The notes beneath the pieces were generated by a model that worked only from the letters and a program-made list of their open reading frames with translations, did no database searches and was not told where the DNA came from. A stretch of DNA of 64,000 nucleotides from Carposina sasakii (Eukaryota; Arthropoda; Insecta; Lepidoptera; Carposinidae): positions 12,772,001 through 12,836,000 of the forward strand of contig CP053156.1 in NCBI GenBank assembly GCA_014607495.2. The letters are read 5' to 3'. Shown here one piece after another: positions 52,501-64,000 of this stretch; the first letter of the stretch is position 1, and each line of letters opens with the position of its first letter. Made by a program: the position numbers and the translations under genes.

Positions 52501-55157
52501 ATTCGCAGGAGGCTCGAACATGTGCCTCTGGTTTATGACGAATTCAATGTAAGTTCATTTGAAATAAATGTATGTAAGCTTTCATTTTTCGATAACTTAA
52601 TTCAAAAATTTATTAACAAATGTTATGCTTTCCAGGTCTACTTATTAGATCTGTTAGATAACGTTATCCAACACGTTGGTTATGAAGAAAATGAGAACGA
52701 CAGCACATCCGCCATTCTGAACCGCATGCATATCCTTAACTACGCGTGCAACCTCGGCCATGCCGGTTGCATAGAAGACAGTCTACAGAAGTGGCAGGCG
52801 TATAGAACATCCAACACAGCGTAAGTAGATATACAGGGTGTAACAAAAGGGGTATGTTAAACGAAAAACGATGTAAATAGCCGATTATAGACAACCTATT
52901 TCCAAAATTTGAGAGCGAAGTCACGTGTTTATTTTTCCAGATAGTATGGAGAATTTCTAAACAGCTCAGAAATGTTCATACAATCTTGAAAAATAAAAAA
53001 GTGACTTCGACTCTCAAATTTTGGAAATGATTACTCTACAGGGTGTTTTTTTGTGGCCACCTTTAACGAAGGGTACGTTCTCTATACATCAAATAAAGTA
53101 AGTTTATGCCAAAAAAAAATCTGGGAAAAAAAAAATTTTTGAAAAAAAAATTTAATTACTTGATCGGGTGAAATTTATAGTGTCTAGTGTTTATGTTAGT
53201 TTTTTTTATGGACAGATATTAATTATTTCTCGTGAAAAAATCTTGCTACGCGCGTCTATGTGCATTTATGCAGAAAAACGCAGTCTATTTACTCAACTTT
53301 GGACCCTAATATTTTGGAAACCTGACACTTCCCAGGTATGCTTCCATGGAGAAAAATGATCGTGATGATGAGGAGATTCCGTAGTTTTCGGGAACGTTGA
53401 CGATCAAAAATCACCCTGTATAGTGGGCTATTTACATAACTTTTCGCTTAACATACCCTGTATTTTAAGTATGTTTTTAACAAGAAGTTTGCGAAGTTTT
53501 TAATGTTTAGTCTCGCTAATATAGGGTTATTTTAAGCAAAAAGGTATGAGAAAATAGCCATCTCATCAAAAATAGACATGGATAATTTATACAGTAACCA
53601 GCGCCATCATCCAAAGGAACCATTCGGTGAATCGCACTCTACTATTAATATTAAAACGTGTTGTAAACCTTTCAGTGTGGGAGTGAACTACCGCCGCTAC
53701 GTATACTGCATTGGTCTAAGGGAAGGAGACGCCTCAGATTATAACTTCCTGTTCAACGTGTACAATGCTTCCAGTAACACAGCTGACATGGTTGTCATCC
53801 TGCGAGCTCTGGCTTGCACCAGGGACACCGCTTCATTGCAACAGTACGCATTATTTTATTCTCATATTTTTTAAAATAACAAAGTGTACCTAGGTTAGGA
53901 GGCGTTTATTAAGTAGTGTAACGACGTAGAGTTTAAACGATATAGGTAATGGAATAGGTACTTATTTCTAAGTATACTCTTGATTAAAAAGTTATATGTT
54001 TAGTAACTGGGCAATGTCTCCTCTCAAATTTTATAAGAGAAGGTTCCTATGGCTAGTTATTCCAACAATTCATTAAGTAATTGTGTAATATTGTCATTTT
54101 CAGCTACCTCAACCAGTCCATGTACAACGACAGGATCCGCATTCATGACAAGACAAATGCCTTCAGCTTCGCCCTCCTTGGTAACCGCGAAAACCTTGAT
54201 ACCGTTCTGAACTTCTTGTTTGAGAACTTTGAAGAAATTGAGTCAACGTAAGTAGTTAGTTAACACTTTCTTTGCACTTACAGTTTTGTTTGAAGAATTG
54301 GTATTACAAGAATGCTGGTCTGAATTGCTGTACAACGAGGTAATGCTGCCAGCATTTTGGTCATCCTTCCGATAGGACGGAAAGCTTGTAAATATATTGA
54401 ATTTTGTACATAAAGTGTTAGTAAGTTTAGCGGTAGTTACTATATTTATGAATGACTAAATTTATCATTGCACCTAAATTAAATGTATCTGACTTTGCAT
54501 TACAGTTACGGTGGACCAGCTCGCTTGCAAACTGCTGTCGGTGCACTTGCCACATACTTGACCGACTTCCAAGACATCTTGAGGGTAAATATAGCATTTA
54601 TTGTTTTCTTTAATTATGAAAATATTCTAGGCGTAATACTAGGTATGGCTGTACTGGGTAAGTGATAGAGTATCATAGTCAACGTGAAAATATGAAATTT
54701 TGTGAGAATGAATGTATTGATCTTGATAGGCACTCTTAATTGACATTCAATTGTCAATACTTTTTCCCGCAAAAACTACTGAACAGATTTTAAGAAAAGA
54801 TGACTGTTATATACTTTATACATTGGAACTTTTTGGCACTATAGCTCACGCCGCCGGCGAAATGGCAAGCGTCTGCTTATATTATAGGTAACTTCGACCC
54901 CAGGAGAAAAAGATTCCATTATAATTTCCCTAATTTTCTTTCAGTTCCAAACCTGGCTGTATGAGAACCAGGTAGCCCTTGGACCATCCTTTGGTACAGG
55001 CCAGGGCGTCGTCACCACTGCCATGAACAACCTGGTCTGGAGTAACAACGTCGTACAGGATGTGTACGCGTACCTCAGACAGCGTAACGCTGCATCTGGA
55101 GCCACCGCCTCTGTTCTCGTCATCATGGTCGGTCTAGTTGCCCACTTGTTGAAGTAG
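46564..55157 (+). CDS. Aminopeptidase N, APN-A copy 2 (complete, 16 exons, 951 aa)
   Basis: This is the duplicate of the gene at 8033-17230, with every exon length preserved. Exons: 46564-46567, 47302-47522, 48583-48857, 49249-49410, 49660-49983, 50061-50244, 50430-50671, 50846-51038, 51212-51392, 51632-51732, 52369-52548, 52636-52820, 53676-53843, 54104-54247, 54506-54584 and 54945-55157. It has the same ATGG first exon, [17 protein letters not shown] and LNESYAS motifs, and the same GPI tail. Amino-acid changes against copy 1 are few: GAGV for GAAV in the signal peptide, ERF for EQF, YDKG for YAKG, EFETD for EYETD, LNQS for LDQS, DKTN for DRTN and GGPARL for GGPGRL. Both copies look functional. 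Confidence 0.94.
52832..53462. repeat. Foldback MITE interrupted by a second MITE (unit 2)
   Basis: The outer element is the copy of 15336-15547. It is split by the 385-bp MITE at 53037-53420 (inverted orientation, TACAGGGTGTTTTT...TCACCCTGTA). Confidence 0.75.
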
Positions 55158-56952
55158 ACTTTTATTTTTAGAAACAAACCGTATTATAGTTTTGAAGGAT
55201 TCGAAGTTACGGTTACGGAATTTAGATCCATTTTATAGGGGTGCATACGTTAAGTATATACATTTTAAATTCTAAATTCTGTTGATATTATTGTTAACAT
55301 TAGGTCTTGTTCAAACAATTTCGTAGTTGATCACTCTATGTTCCGTAGTTGTAACATGTCATTTCGTATAATTTAAAAGTATTTATTAAGAAATAAATTA
55401 GTTGTAACTGATACTATTCTGGTTTTTTATTAATCCAAAAGAAGAAAATGTTATAATTTGGTATAATTTATAATGGTATAATGTTACATTGTCTTTTCCC
55501 CCTGTTCTGCTCCTATACTTTAAAATATTCCCGGAGCGAAGACCTATCATTAATTTATAAAATGAGTAAGTATACAGAAAAAATTACGCGGTTTTCAAAC
55601 GTAAACCCCTAGTAGGTGCGATTTATTTTTATATTTTACGAATTTAAAACGCCGGTTGCGCATCTTCATCGCATTGCTACCTACGTAACGCATCTCAGAT
55701 GGAAAGGTAAAAGTTGTCATTAAGAGGAAGCTGGAACGTTCAAAGTTTCAAAATTTTATTAAAAACTAGCTATTGCCCGCGTCTCCGCTCATGCGGATGT
55801 TGCTTATTGCGTTGGAAGGGTATAAAAATAGTTTACGACCTATTCTTAGACCTACCGAATATATATAAAAAATCATAAAAATCGTTTCGGAGGAGTTAGG
55901 TAACAAACACCGCGACACGAGAATTTTATATATTAGAAGTTTATAATAATTCTAGCTGAACTGTATCAAATTATTTTTAAAATCAAGAAATTTTTATTTT
56001 ATTTTAATACTAGCGACCCGCCCCGGCTTTGCACCGGGTCCAATGCTGATTCTATTCCTATAAACTTTCCTCTTCAATCACTCTATCCTATTTTAAAAAA
56101 TCCGTTGCGCATTTTAATAGATAGACTTTGTTTTTTACCCGACTGCGCGACGCAAAGGAGTGGTAATGTCTTTAACATCCTATGTATACAGACCAAACGC
56201 CTGGGCCGATTTTTATGTTTTACACGTCAATCGATTCCTCTTAATCCGGCAAGTGTCATTAAAGACATGACGTTAGTGAAAATCCAATATGGCGACTATT
56301 GGACGTCATATTGTGAAACTGAAAAAAAGTCAATAAACTATATCAAGTGGGGTATCGTTGAGTAGGTATTTAAAAATAATTTTTAGTTTTCTTTCAACAT
56401 TTTTCGATTCGCCTGACCGTTTAGAATCTATATCGATTGACCATTCTCACATATAAGTTTTTAGACAGCAGCAAGACGAAAACTTCTTGCTGCCGAGCAT
56501 GTTAAGCATGTTTCTTGAAGCGTACCTATTAGAAGCTAGGTAGGTACTCATAACTTAAAAGTATATAAAAAAACATAATTTAAAAAATCCAAAAACCCGA
56601 CTGCGTAGAAAAGAACTATAGCAAGCTAATATTTCCAATGGATCCTGGCTTTTCAATTGTTATGATACATCATTAGAAAATATTTTATTGTCTTCAATAG
56701 TATTCATTCCGTAATAATATTATTCTAGATCACCGGACATCTAAGTGCTTGTATTTTTCTTTTCAGTTTTTTTTTTATTATGTTTAGTTCTTTACATAGT
56801 TTGGTTTTTTAGATAGTTTGGTTCTTTTTTACGCAGTGTAGTTTTTGGATTTTTCAAGTTATATAATATGTTATGATTATGATTATATTATGACAAACCT
56901 TATTCTGGAAATAACAAATGGCGTACATAGCTCAATACTTCAAAATTACCTA
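55158..56952. other. Intergenic repeats after APN-A copy 2, with the empty Polinton site
   Basis: This matches 17231-19048 and then 36169-36202 with nothing between: GGAAATAACAAATGGCG near 56909-56925. It is the pre-insertion site of the Polinton. A poly(A) signal for APN-A copy 2 is at 55392-55397. Confidence 0.9.
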
Positions 56953-57100
56953 TACAGGGTGGAAAAAGACAACGAAGTTTTTTTTAATACCTCGTATTCT
57001 TTATAAGATTACGATCATTTTCTTCTCTGGAACCAACCCTGGGAAACGACAAAAAATTATGAAAAATACTGTAATTTTATTGCAAGCGATGTATTTGTTC

Positions 57101-59148
57101 TGTTGAAATGTGTGTAACGAAACGTATATTTTATCTATAGTATTGCTGATACTCTATGAAATATAGACTCTAGTTTAGTCTGTGCTGATGACCCAACGTG
57201 TTTCATTTTATGATAAAGATACAGTGAACAACAAGGATAAGGAAGAAAACGTAGAACAGAATAAGTCTAAGAAAATAGTTTCAGAGAAAGACCAGCAGAC
57301 TACAAGCTCAGATGATGACTATCATGATGTACCAGAGATACCAGAATCAATCGTGAGAGTGAGCAAGAGAGTGAAAAAGCCCCCAAATAGATATGGCTAT
57401 GGAAATGTGACTGCTGCTGAAGAAAATGTCTTAGAAGATTGTTTGACCTATGATGAAGCTATAAACGGATCTGAAAAAGAAAGTTGGCAAAAAGCTATCA
57501 AGGAAGAACTTCAGTGTTTCGAAGATAATGAAGCTTGGCAGTTAGTAGATCTCCCTGATAGAGGTTCTCTTGTAAAATGTAAATGGATATTTAAGAAAAA
57601 ATATGACGCGGATAAAAATGTACGTTATAGAGCTAGATTAGTGGCTAAAGGTTATTCTCAAGTTGCAGGTGTAGACTATGATGAGACCTTTTCTCCTGTC
57701 GTTAGACATTCGACCTTAAGAATGTTGTTTTCATTGTCGATTCAGTTAGGTTTAAATATAACTCACCTAGACGTAACAACTGCATTTCTCAATGGCTATT
57801 TAAACAATGAAATCTATATGGAAAAACCTAAAGGTTTAGTAGCAGATGATTGTAAAGGAAAAGTTCTATTGTTAAAAAAGGCTATATACGGTCTCAAGCA
57901 ATCGTCGCGTGCTTGGTATCAACGGGTTGATAGTTGCCTAATTGATGCAGGATACAAAAAGTCGGAATTAGAGCCATGCCTTTACATGAAAATTACAGAA
58001 AATGTCAAAGTAATTATAGCGTTATACGTTGATGATTTTTTCGTTTTTTCTGATAATGTAGTTGAAAGTAAGAATTTAATTGATGTATTAAGTTCAAAGT
58101 TTAAAATAAAAGATCTAGGTGAAGTTAAGAATTGTTTGGGAATGCAAGTATTTATTGATAAAAAGGAAAATGTAATAAAATTGAATCAAGAAGAGTATAT
58201 TGATAAACTAATATCGAAGTTCAATATGTGTGACAGTAAGAAGTCTGATACTCCAATGGAGCCAAAACTCAACTTAGAAAAGGCAGAATATTGTGATAAT
58301 GCTGTACCGTACCAAAATTTAATTGGAAGCCTGATGTATTTGGCTGTTCTTACGAGACCAGACATTGGGTATGCTGTAGGTTTTCTAAGTCAATATAATA
58401 ATTGTTTTGACCAGACTCATTGGGTACATGCCAAGAGAATTCTAAAATATTTAAAGAAGACAAAGTCTTATTGTCTGAAATATTGTTTAGATGGTGAATC
58501 CAAATTGCAATGTTACGTAGATGCTGACTGGGCAAGTAACTACCTAGATAGAAAGTCATTTACTGGATATTGTTTTATGTTGAATAGTTCTGTAATTTCT
58601 TGGCAAACTAAAAAGCAAGCTACTGTGGCCCTTTCAAGCACTGAAGCCGAGTACATGGCTACATCGGAAGCTTGCAGAGAAGCGATTTATTTAAGACAAT
58701 TATATAAGGAGTTGACTGGCATATTATGTGTTATTGATGTTTATAATGACAGTCAAAGCGCTCAAAAATTATTATTTAGTCATATGATGCATAAAAGGTC
58801 CAAGCATATAGATGTACGATATCATTTTATTAAAGATTTAATTGCTGGCGATACTATAAAAGTAAATTATTTGGAAACCCATCATATGCCAGCTGATATA
58901 TTAACAAAGAGTTTGCCACCTATAAAGCATTACTATTTCTTGGATAAGTTAGGAATAAAATTGTAGTTGTTTAGTTATTCCGCTTATAGAAAGTTGTTTA
59001 TTTTTGTTTATTTTGTTATGTTTCGTTATGGGGAAGTGTTGAAATGTGTGTAACGAAACGTATGTTTTATCTATAGTATTGCTGATACTCTATGAAATAT
59101 AGACTCTAGTTTAGTCTGTGCTGATGACCCAACGTGTTTCATTTAATA
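57101..59148 (+). mobile_element. Internally deleted Ty1/Copia LTR retrotransposon
   Basis: The left LTR starts at 57101 and the right LTR is 59037-59148 (112 bp), both beginning TGTTGAAATGTGTGTAACG. They are nearly identical, with one difference (GTATATTTT/GTATGTTTT). A purine tract ATGGGGAAG precedes the right LTR. The 5-bp duplication TGTTC (57096-57100 and 59149-59153) marks the insertion into a MITE. The left LTR runs directly into pol sequence near 57209, losing its last bases plus gag, protease and most of integrase. Confidence 0.92.
57188..58966 (+). CDS. pol: Copia pol fragment: integrase C-terminus, reverse transcriptase, RNase H
   Basis: An open 592-codon frame starts at an ATG inside the left LTR (ATGACCCAACGT) and continues through the deletion junction into pol. 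It contains the acidic linker with IPESIVRVSKRVKKPPNRYG (the end of integrase) and RT motifs (WIFKKKYDADKNV, HLDVTTAFLNGYL, LYVDDFFVF). RNase H motifs follow (CYVDADWASN, STEAEYMAT, DSQSAQKL, KRSKHIDVRYHFI). There are no stops or frameshifts. Gag and the integrase core are missing, so it cannot move alone. The intact frame fits a recent insertion. Confidence 0.93.
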   Translation: MTQRVSFYDKDTVNNKDKEENVEQNKSKKIVSEKDQQTTSSDDDYHDVPEIPESIVRVSKRVKKPPNRYGYGNVTAAEENVLEDCLTYDEAINGSEKESWQKAIKEELQCFEDNEAWQLVDLPDRGSLVKCKWIFKKKYDADKNVRYRARLVAKGYSQVAGVDYDETFSPVVRHSTLRMLFSLSIQLGLNITHLDVTTAFLNGYLNNEIYMEKPKGLVADDCKGKVLLLKKAIYGLKQSSRAWYQRVDSCLIDAGYKKSELEPCLYMKITENVKVIIALYVDDFFVFSDNVVESKNLIDVLSSKFKIKDLGEVKNCLGMQVFIDKKENVIKLNQEEYIDKLISKFNMCDSKKSDTPMEPKLNLEKAEYCDNAVPYQNLIGSLMYLAVLTRPDIGYAVGFLSQYNNCFDQTHWVHAKRILKYLKKTKSYCLKYCLDGESKLQCYVDADWASNYLDRKSFTGYCFMLNSSVISWQTKKQATVALSSTEAEYMATSEACREAIYLRQLYKELTGILCVIDVYNDSQSAQKLLFSHMMHKRSKHIDVRYHFIKDLIAGDTIKVNYLETHHMPADILTKSLPPIKHYYFLDKLGIKL

Positions 59149-59404
59149 TGTTCGATGCTCAAAGTACAAATGTACCTACAAAAGTAACATTATAACATGT
59201 TGACATAAAATTTGAAAAAATGTTTGTTAACCGATTTCAGATGGATTTATGTAAAAAAAATGCTAATAATATTAATGTAACTTTGGACCTAAATATTTTG
59301 GAAACCTGTGGTTTCCCAGGAGTGCTTCCATAAAAAAAATGATCGTGATATTACAAAGAATATGAGACATTAAAAGAACAAAGTTGTCTTTTTACACCCA
59401 GTAT

Positions 59405-60227
59405 AGCCTATTCACTATTGCGGAAGTCGATTTACTGACAATGGTTTATTCGTCGTTTGAGGTAAGTTTCTAAACCATTGTGCGCTTTCGATTGGAAAAG
59501 TTGTAATGTTTACTAATAAAACAAGCCATGAACTATAAATTAAGTATAGGAAAACCGTACACATGTCACGGTGCTTATCGCCACGCGTCTTAAACAGCTT
59601 TGACGCCTAAGTTAAGCCCTTTATAGGAATATTTTCTAGAATTTATAATATTGCTTACGAAGTCATTGTAGATAATTAGCTATATAATAAGTCCATTTAG
59701 TTCGATTACGGCTATAAAATCTAATCTGATAAAAAAAATTATCTCGGCATAATTTATTTTTTATGATAGTAAAATAAACATATTTCAGTATTCTTAGTGG
59801 GACATTTTCGCAATCAGGTAAGGAATATTTGTTATTTTCATTAAAATATTGATAATTAAAAGAATGTATAAAACTATTGACTGACCTATTATTTCAAATG
59901 TTACCATTTTTTATTATATTTTACTTAAATAGTAACAAGAATTGATTATAGGGAGTCAATAATTAAAATAGTAGTACATATATTTATATCATCTTACTAA
60001 TATTATAAGGGCCGTTTCTAAAGGACAGATTGCCTATTTAAAGGATAAAATTTATGCTGTCTCTATCTTGGTCAAGTTTTAAAGAAATACAGCATCAATT
60101 TTATCTTTCACCTACTCTAATGACAAATTAGAAAAATCGGTCGTTAAATTTTTAGATTAACCGAAACAAACACATTCAGACAAGCAGACAAAACCTGTAA
60201 ATAATGTTATTTTGCTGCACTATACCT
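59405..60227. other. Intergenic region upstream of APN-B copy 2
   Basis: This matches about 36595-37430 with small indels. No gene is seen. Confidence 0.6.
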
Positions 60228-60457
60228 ATATAAGGTGTTTTCAAAATTAGTGATTTGCTTTTGACATGGAACTAGGTTGGTAAAAAGAAAAACTTTCACT
60301 ATGAGACCAACTCCAAAATAGTGAAAAAAATCAGCTGTTCCATACATTTCAGTGCAGTAATTATTCAAGATTGTATGGAACAGCTGATTTTTTTTCACTA
60401 TTTCGGACTTGGCCCCATAATGAAAGTTGTTCCTTTTAATTTATAAAACACCTTATA
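60228..60457. repeat. Foldback element upstream of APN-B copy 2
   Basis: This is the counterpart of 37431-37665, with the same palindromic arms and a few substitutions. Confidence 0.8.
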
Positions 60458-60504
60458 CGAGTATAGGTACATAGTTCTCATAGTTGTTAATCTACTTCCC
60501 AGGA

Positions 60505-63500
60505 ATGTCCTTTCGTATTGCAATTGCCATCAGCCTACTAGGGTTGGTCCTTGCAGACTACCCTTTGTTATGGCAAAATGAGTTCGTTGAACTTACACCA
60601 TTAGAGGAAATTAGATCAGAAGTATCCAGGAATGAGGAACAAGTATACCGCCTTCCAGAAAACGTAGTTCCATTGGAGTATGACATTTACATTGACCTAT
60701 ATTTTGCGGAGAGAACGGACAGACCTTTCAGTTACGATGGTTTCGAGAACATTATCGTCCAGGTAAGTTATCCTTTTCCTTACAAAGTTTTTTTATTAGC
60801 CCTAGGGGGATACTTGTGAGTGATCAAATGTTAATTTGTTTAGTGTAGCGGTGAAATTGTGGCGTTTTTAAGATAAGACATGAATGGCGGAACAAGGGCA
60901 TTTGCAATGGATGTTATTTAACATACGTTACACACAGCTGGGTAGCCAGAGCTGCAGGATCATAGCAGATATCCCACAGCCACGTTTAGCATAGCGGGGA
61001 AAGATGTAAATGATCAGTGACAAGATGTTAGCTTATCGCCTCAGGCCTGTTAGTTTACCGCCCCGAGTTTAGTCGATGAAAATGAAAATTAAAGGAGATG
61101 ACCTCGCTATACTAAATGTGTCTGCGATCTCCTTTGCGATCCTGCCTGACTACCCTATTTAGGAAAACAGCCATGTGTGTATGTATATTAACGATATTAT
61201 GATCCATATGCAGTACCTTGTGTAAACTATTGATTCTTGGTTTTAGGCTGTAGAAGAGAATGTTACCCAAATAGTTCTACATTCAAACGTGGATCGGATC
61301 AACAACGTCAATTTACTATCTGCTGCCGGGTCAGTCTTTCCGCTGAACCCGTTAGAGCCGTACTCTTTGGAGCCGCAGTATCACTTTCTGATAATATAAT
61401 TTGGGTCAAGCTTTAACCGTGAATGAGAACTACACGCTTTCGGTAGGCTATACCAGCACTATGAATGAAGGTCCTATGAAAAGAGGTATATGGCGGGGCT
61501 GGTATAACGATGCCGATAATGTTGAGAGGTAGGTTATTCACGTGAAGAATATTGTTTATTATGTATCTATAGCATAATGTTAATTTATTTTTATAGAAAG
61601 ATCAATATTCAATTGTATTACCTATGTTGTTATGACTAGACCTATAGTAAGCATGTAATGTACAGGTGTTAGTAGTATAACTACAAAAACTGAGATTCAC
61701 ATGATTATGTACCTATATTCAACGTTTTATATAAAATTCTCATTTCGGTGGAACAACGCATTTAATAATTTTTTTACCTTTGTGTCCTTTTTCTAAGGTA
61801 GAACAAAGGCACAACATGGTAATCTTAGAATAATGATTGCGAAGACCTATCATTAATCTAAGATGGTATTTTAATGACATTTTTATTTATTTATTTAGAA
61901 TAAATCATCAAAATCATACCTATTTGTAAAATTACAATTTCATTGTGTCCAAATGTAATAAGGCTTCAAAGTTAAGTGGGCAAGTCCATTTTTCAAATAC
62001 GAAATTAATTGAAAATTACAGCATCATAATATGTCCACCTGCATCATTTACAGCAACTTTTGTTTTGTGACCATAATTATAAACGCAACATTTAATATAG
62101 CTGTAGAACAAAAGTTCTTTTACGTGTATACAAGTTACTGAAAGAGTGGCATCATATCGTGGCAGCCGTTTGTATAGGAGCGTTTGTTGGCAAGTCTAAA
62201 ATTGTGATTTTGAAATCGTTATATCCAGGAAAGTTTTCACGATAGCGAAGTTTTTCTTTCGCAAATGTTTCTTTTATTTTATGATCTTTCGATATAAATA
62301 CAAATAAATAAACTGTAAACGACCCTACTGTGCCGTTGTTCCACCGAAGAACCGAATGTATTATTTGGATTAATAATTATTATGTTTTACAGAATCTATG
62401 CCACAACACACTTTCAGCCTTATAATGCCAGACAAGCATTCCCTTGTTGGGATGAGCCTCTCTTCAAGTCTGTGTTTAAAATCCACCTCAGTAGACCTTC
62501 ATCTTACAATAGCACGTTCTCTAATACTGGAATAGAAACTTCAGTTCCGTAAGTTAAATTCTTTTAAATTTATAACACTACTGTCTGATGTTATTCGATG
62601 AAGATCTCTTTAACTATTCACTAATCCAACATAAAGTAATCTCAAATAATTTGCTCAATGATATTTGCCCCTTGATCGGCAGTCAAGCTTACTATAATAA
62701 AAAATGTCACTCAATCGATATATTTTGTATGCAAATAAAAAAATTGGCGTAGCTGACTCATGTATTATTTTCTTTCAGAGCTGGAGTTGATAGAGTTCAA
62801 GACAATTTCTACGAAACTCCCAAAATGTCTTCTTACCTAGTCACATTTCTTGTGAGTGAATCTTTTGCTGTGATCGCTGAAAACAGGACATTTACTCCAC
62901 CAATCAGAATTATCGGTCGCTCGAATACGGCAGGACTTGGATCCCACGCTTTGGAACTGACAGTGAAGATGACTGAGTACTTTGATGAGTACTTCAATAT
63001 TCCGTACTCGACCCTTCATGAGAACTTGTACAATGATCACATTTCATCCCCGGATTGGGCTTCGGCAGGCACTGAGAATTGGGGCATGGTTAGTTACAGG
63101 TAAGAAAGTTACCTGTTCAATATGATACTTAAATGTTTTAAGTATCATATTTCTTTGGAAGAGAGCATTTCTACTTACTGTAGGGACATATCAAAATTAT
63201 AAATTTTTCTATTGCAGAGAGCTGTACCTCATCATAGATCCCCATGAGACGATCATGTCAATAGAACACTACGCCACCACGCTAGTAGCACACGAGCTGG
63301 CTCACAAGTGGTTCGGGAACCTCATCACCTGCTTCTGGTGGAGTAATACTTGGATCAATGAGGGTTTCGCCAGCTACTTCGGTTACATTGCTGGTAACGA
63401 GGTATTAGTATAAATCAACTACATAAAATAAGGTTTGACATATTTTCGATAATTTATGCTGTACATCAAAATTCCAGATGTTCCCACAATATGAGTTACA

Positions 63501-64000
63501 CGAGCATTTTAATGGAAGATATCTTCAAGCTTCATTAGCCTTCGATTCTGGAGTAGGTACTGTTCCGATGAACCATGACGTTAATACTCCAGCGCAGGTC
63601 ACAGGTCATTTCGGTACCATCAGCTATTCAAAGGGAGCTGCATTTTTGAGGATGACTGCTGATATGATCACTTTAGAAACCTTCCGAAAGGCTTGCCAGT
63701 ATTTCTTGACAGATAAGTAAGTAAAACTATGAAATTTAATGAATGATAAATGGAAGTGTTAGTGATATACGTGGATTCAATTACTACATCCATCCATCAT
63801 ATCAAGGATTGAAATTGTTAGGCCTCTTGTCCATGCCACGTTTTGATAACCGTACGGCGTTCTAAGCATTCAAGTTGAAAGGTAAATTGAGGCAAACTCG
63901 TTTTCAGTGAATTCGAGCCGACAGATCAATACGATCTTTATAATGCATTTGAAAGAGCTATCGAAGAGGATGGGTCTTTGGACCAGTACCAACACTTCAA
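60505..64000 (+). pseudogene. Aminopeptidase N, APN-B copy 2, frameshifted in exon 2 (continues past window)
   Basis: Exons: 60505-60762, 61247-61528, 62393-62548, 62779-63099, 63218-63401, 63478-63716 and the start of exon 7 at 63908. Exon 2 is 282 nt against 281 in copy 1. One extra T near 61396 turns ATA ATA AAT TTG into ATA ATA TAA, an immediate stop near codon 133. The zinc site [17 protein letters not shown] and the AGTENWG variant are otherwise preserved. If the insertion is real the gene cannot make the enzyme; it could also be an assembly error in an A/T-rich stretch. Exons 7 onward, beyond the window, should be complete because this copy was not cut by the junction. Confidence 0.85.
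61744..62348 (-). mobile_element. Inverted-repeat element in APN-B copy 2 intron 2 (degenerate copy)
   Basis: This is the counterpart of 39449-40069, with the same 15-bp ends. An extra base near 62172 and a deletion near 61866 break the antisense frame seen in unit 1. Confidence 0.5.

Larger units (their letters stand above)
56953..59404. repeat. TA-flanked MITE (unit 2 copy) split by the Copia element
   Basis: The left part is 56953-57100 and the right part is 59149-59404. Together they match 36203-36594. Confidence 0.8.
43362..64000. repeat. Tandem segmental duplication, unit 2 (continues past window)
   Basis: This copy starts with ACTTGCCTTTTATACTAAAC, identical to 5331-5350, joined directly to the first bases of exon 9 of APN-B copy 1. 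It repeats APN-A (46564-55157) and APN-B (from 60505). It differs from unit 1 by the absence of the Polinton and the Helitron, and by insertions of a Copia element (57101-59148) and two MITEs (44405-44785, 53037-53420). Confidence 0.95.

Overview
The window is eukaryotic and almost certainly lepidopteran (moth or butterfly). It holds a cluster of intron-rich, GPI-anchored M1 aminopeptidase N (APN) genes, the midgut family known in Lepidoptera as binding sites for Bt Cry proteins. The introns are AT-rich and full of MITEs, Helitrons, tRNA-derived SINEs and other short repeats. I read gene structures by following GT-AG junctions and reading frame across each intron; there is no transcript evidence.

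Layout. (1) 14-2950: the last eight exons of an APN gene on the + strand. (2) 3234-5271: a convergent five-exon gene on the - strand for a small secreted protein, with a TATA box and initiator. (3) A recent tandem segmental duplication starts 60 bp upstream of that gene. Unit 1 is 5331-43361; unit 2 runs from 43362 past the window end. Each unit holds an intact APN gene (APN-A: 8033-17230 and 46564-55157, 16 exons, 951 aa) followed by a second one (APN-B: 37704-43456 and 60505-64000+). Both APN-B copies are broken. The first is cut by the duplication junction inside exon 9, and the second has a 1-nt insertion giving an immediate stop in exon 2.

Between APN-A and APN-B of unit 1 sits a 17,114-bp Polinton/Maverick element (19049-36162). 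It has 199-bp terminal inverted repeats, AG...CT ends and a 6-bp AACAAA target duplication. The matching empty site in unit 2 (near 56915-56920) shows that the element arrived after the duplication. It encodes a protein-primed family B DNA polymerase, an integrase with a chromodomain, an FtsK/HerA-type packaging ATPase, a double jelly-roll major capsid protein, a penton-like minor capsid protein, an adenain-like protease, a PLA2-domain protein and a fibre-like protein, plus several small unknowns. Together these form a plausible replication, integration and virion-making set.

The Polinton has unusual expression features. Penton, a 47-codon ORF, the major capsid protein and a 164-aa protein are chained by ATGA stop-start overlaps. 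The fibre-like ORF and the integrase are joined by TAATG. Two exact A-AAA-AAC heptamers, each in the right phase for -1 frameshifting, link the PLA2 ORF to its conserved C-terminal part and then to a protease ORF that has no AUG near its start. Two small spliced genes flank the polymerase, one of them carrying a PPPPY late-domain motif.

Unit-specific insertions date later events. Unit 1 gained the Polinton and a 975-bp Helitron. Unit 2 gained an internally deleted Copia element (57101-59148) and two TA-flanked MITEs.
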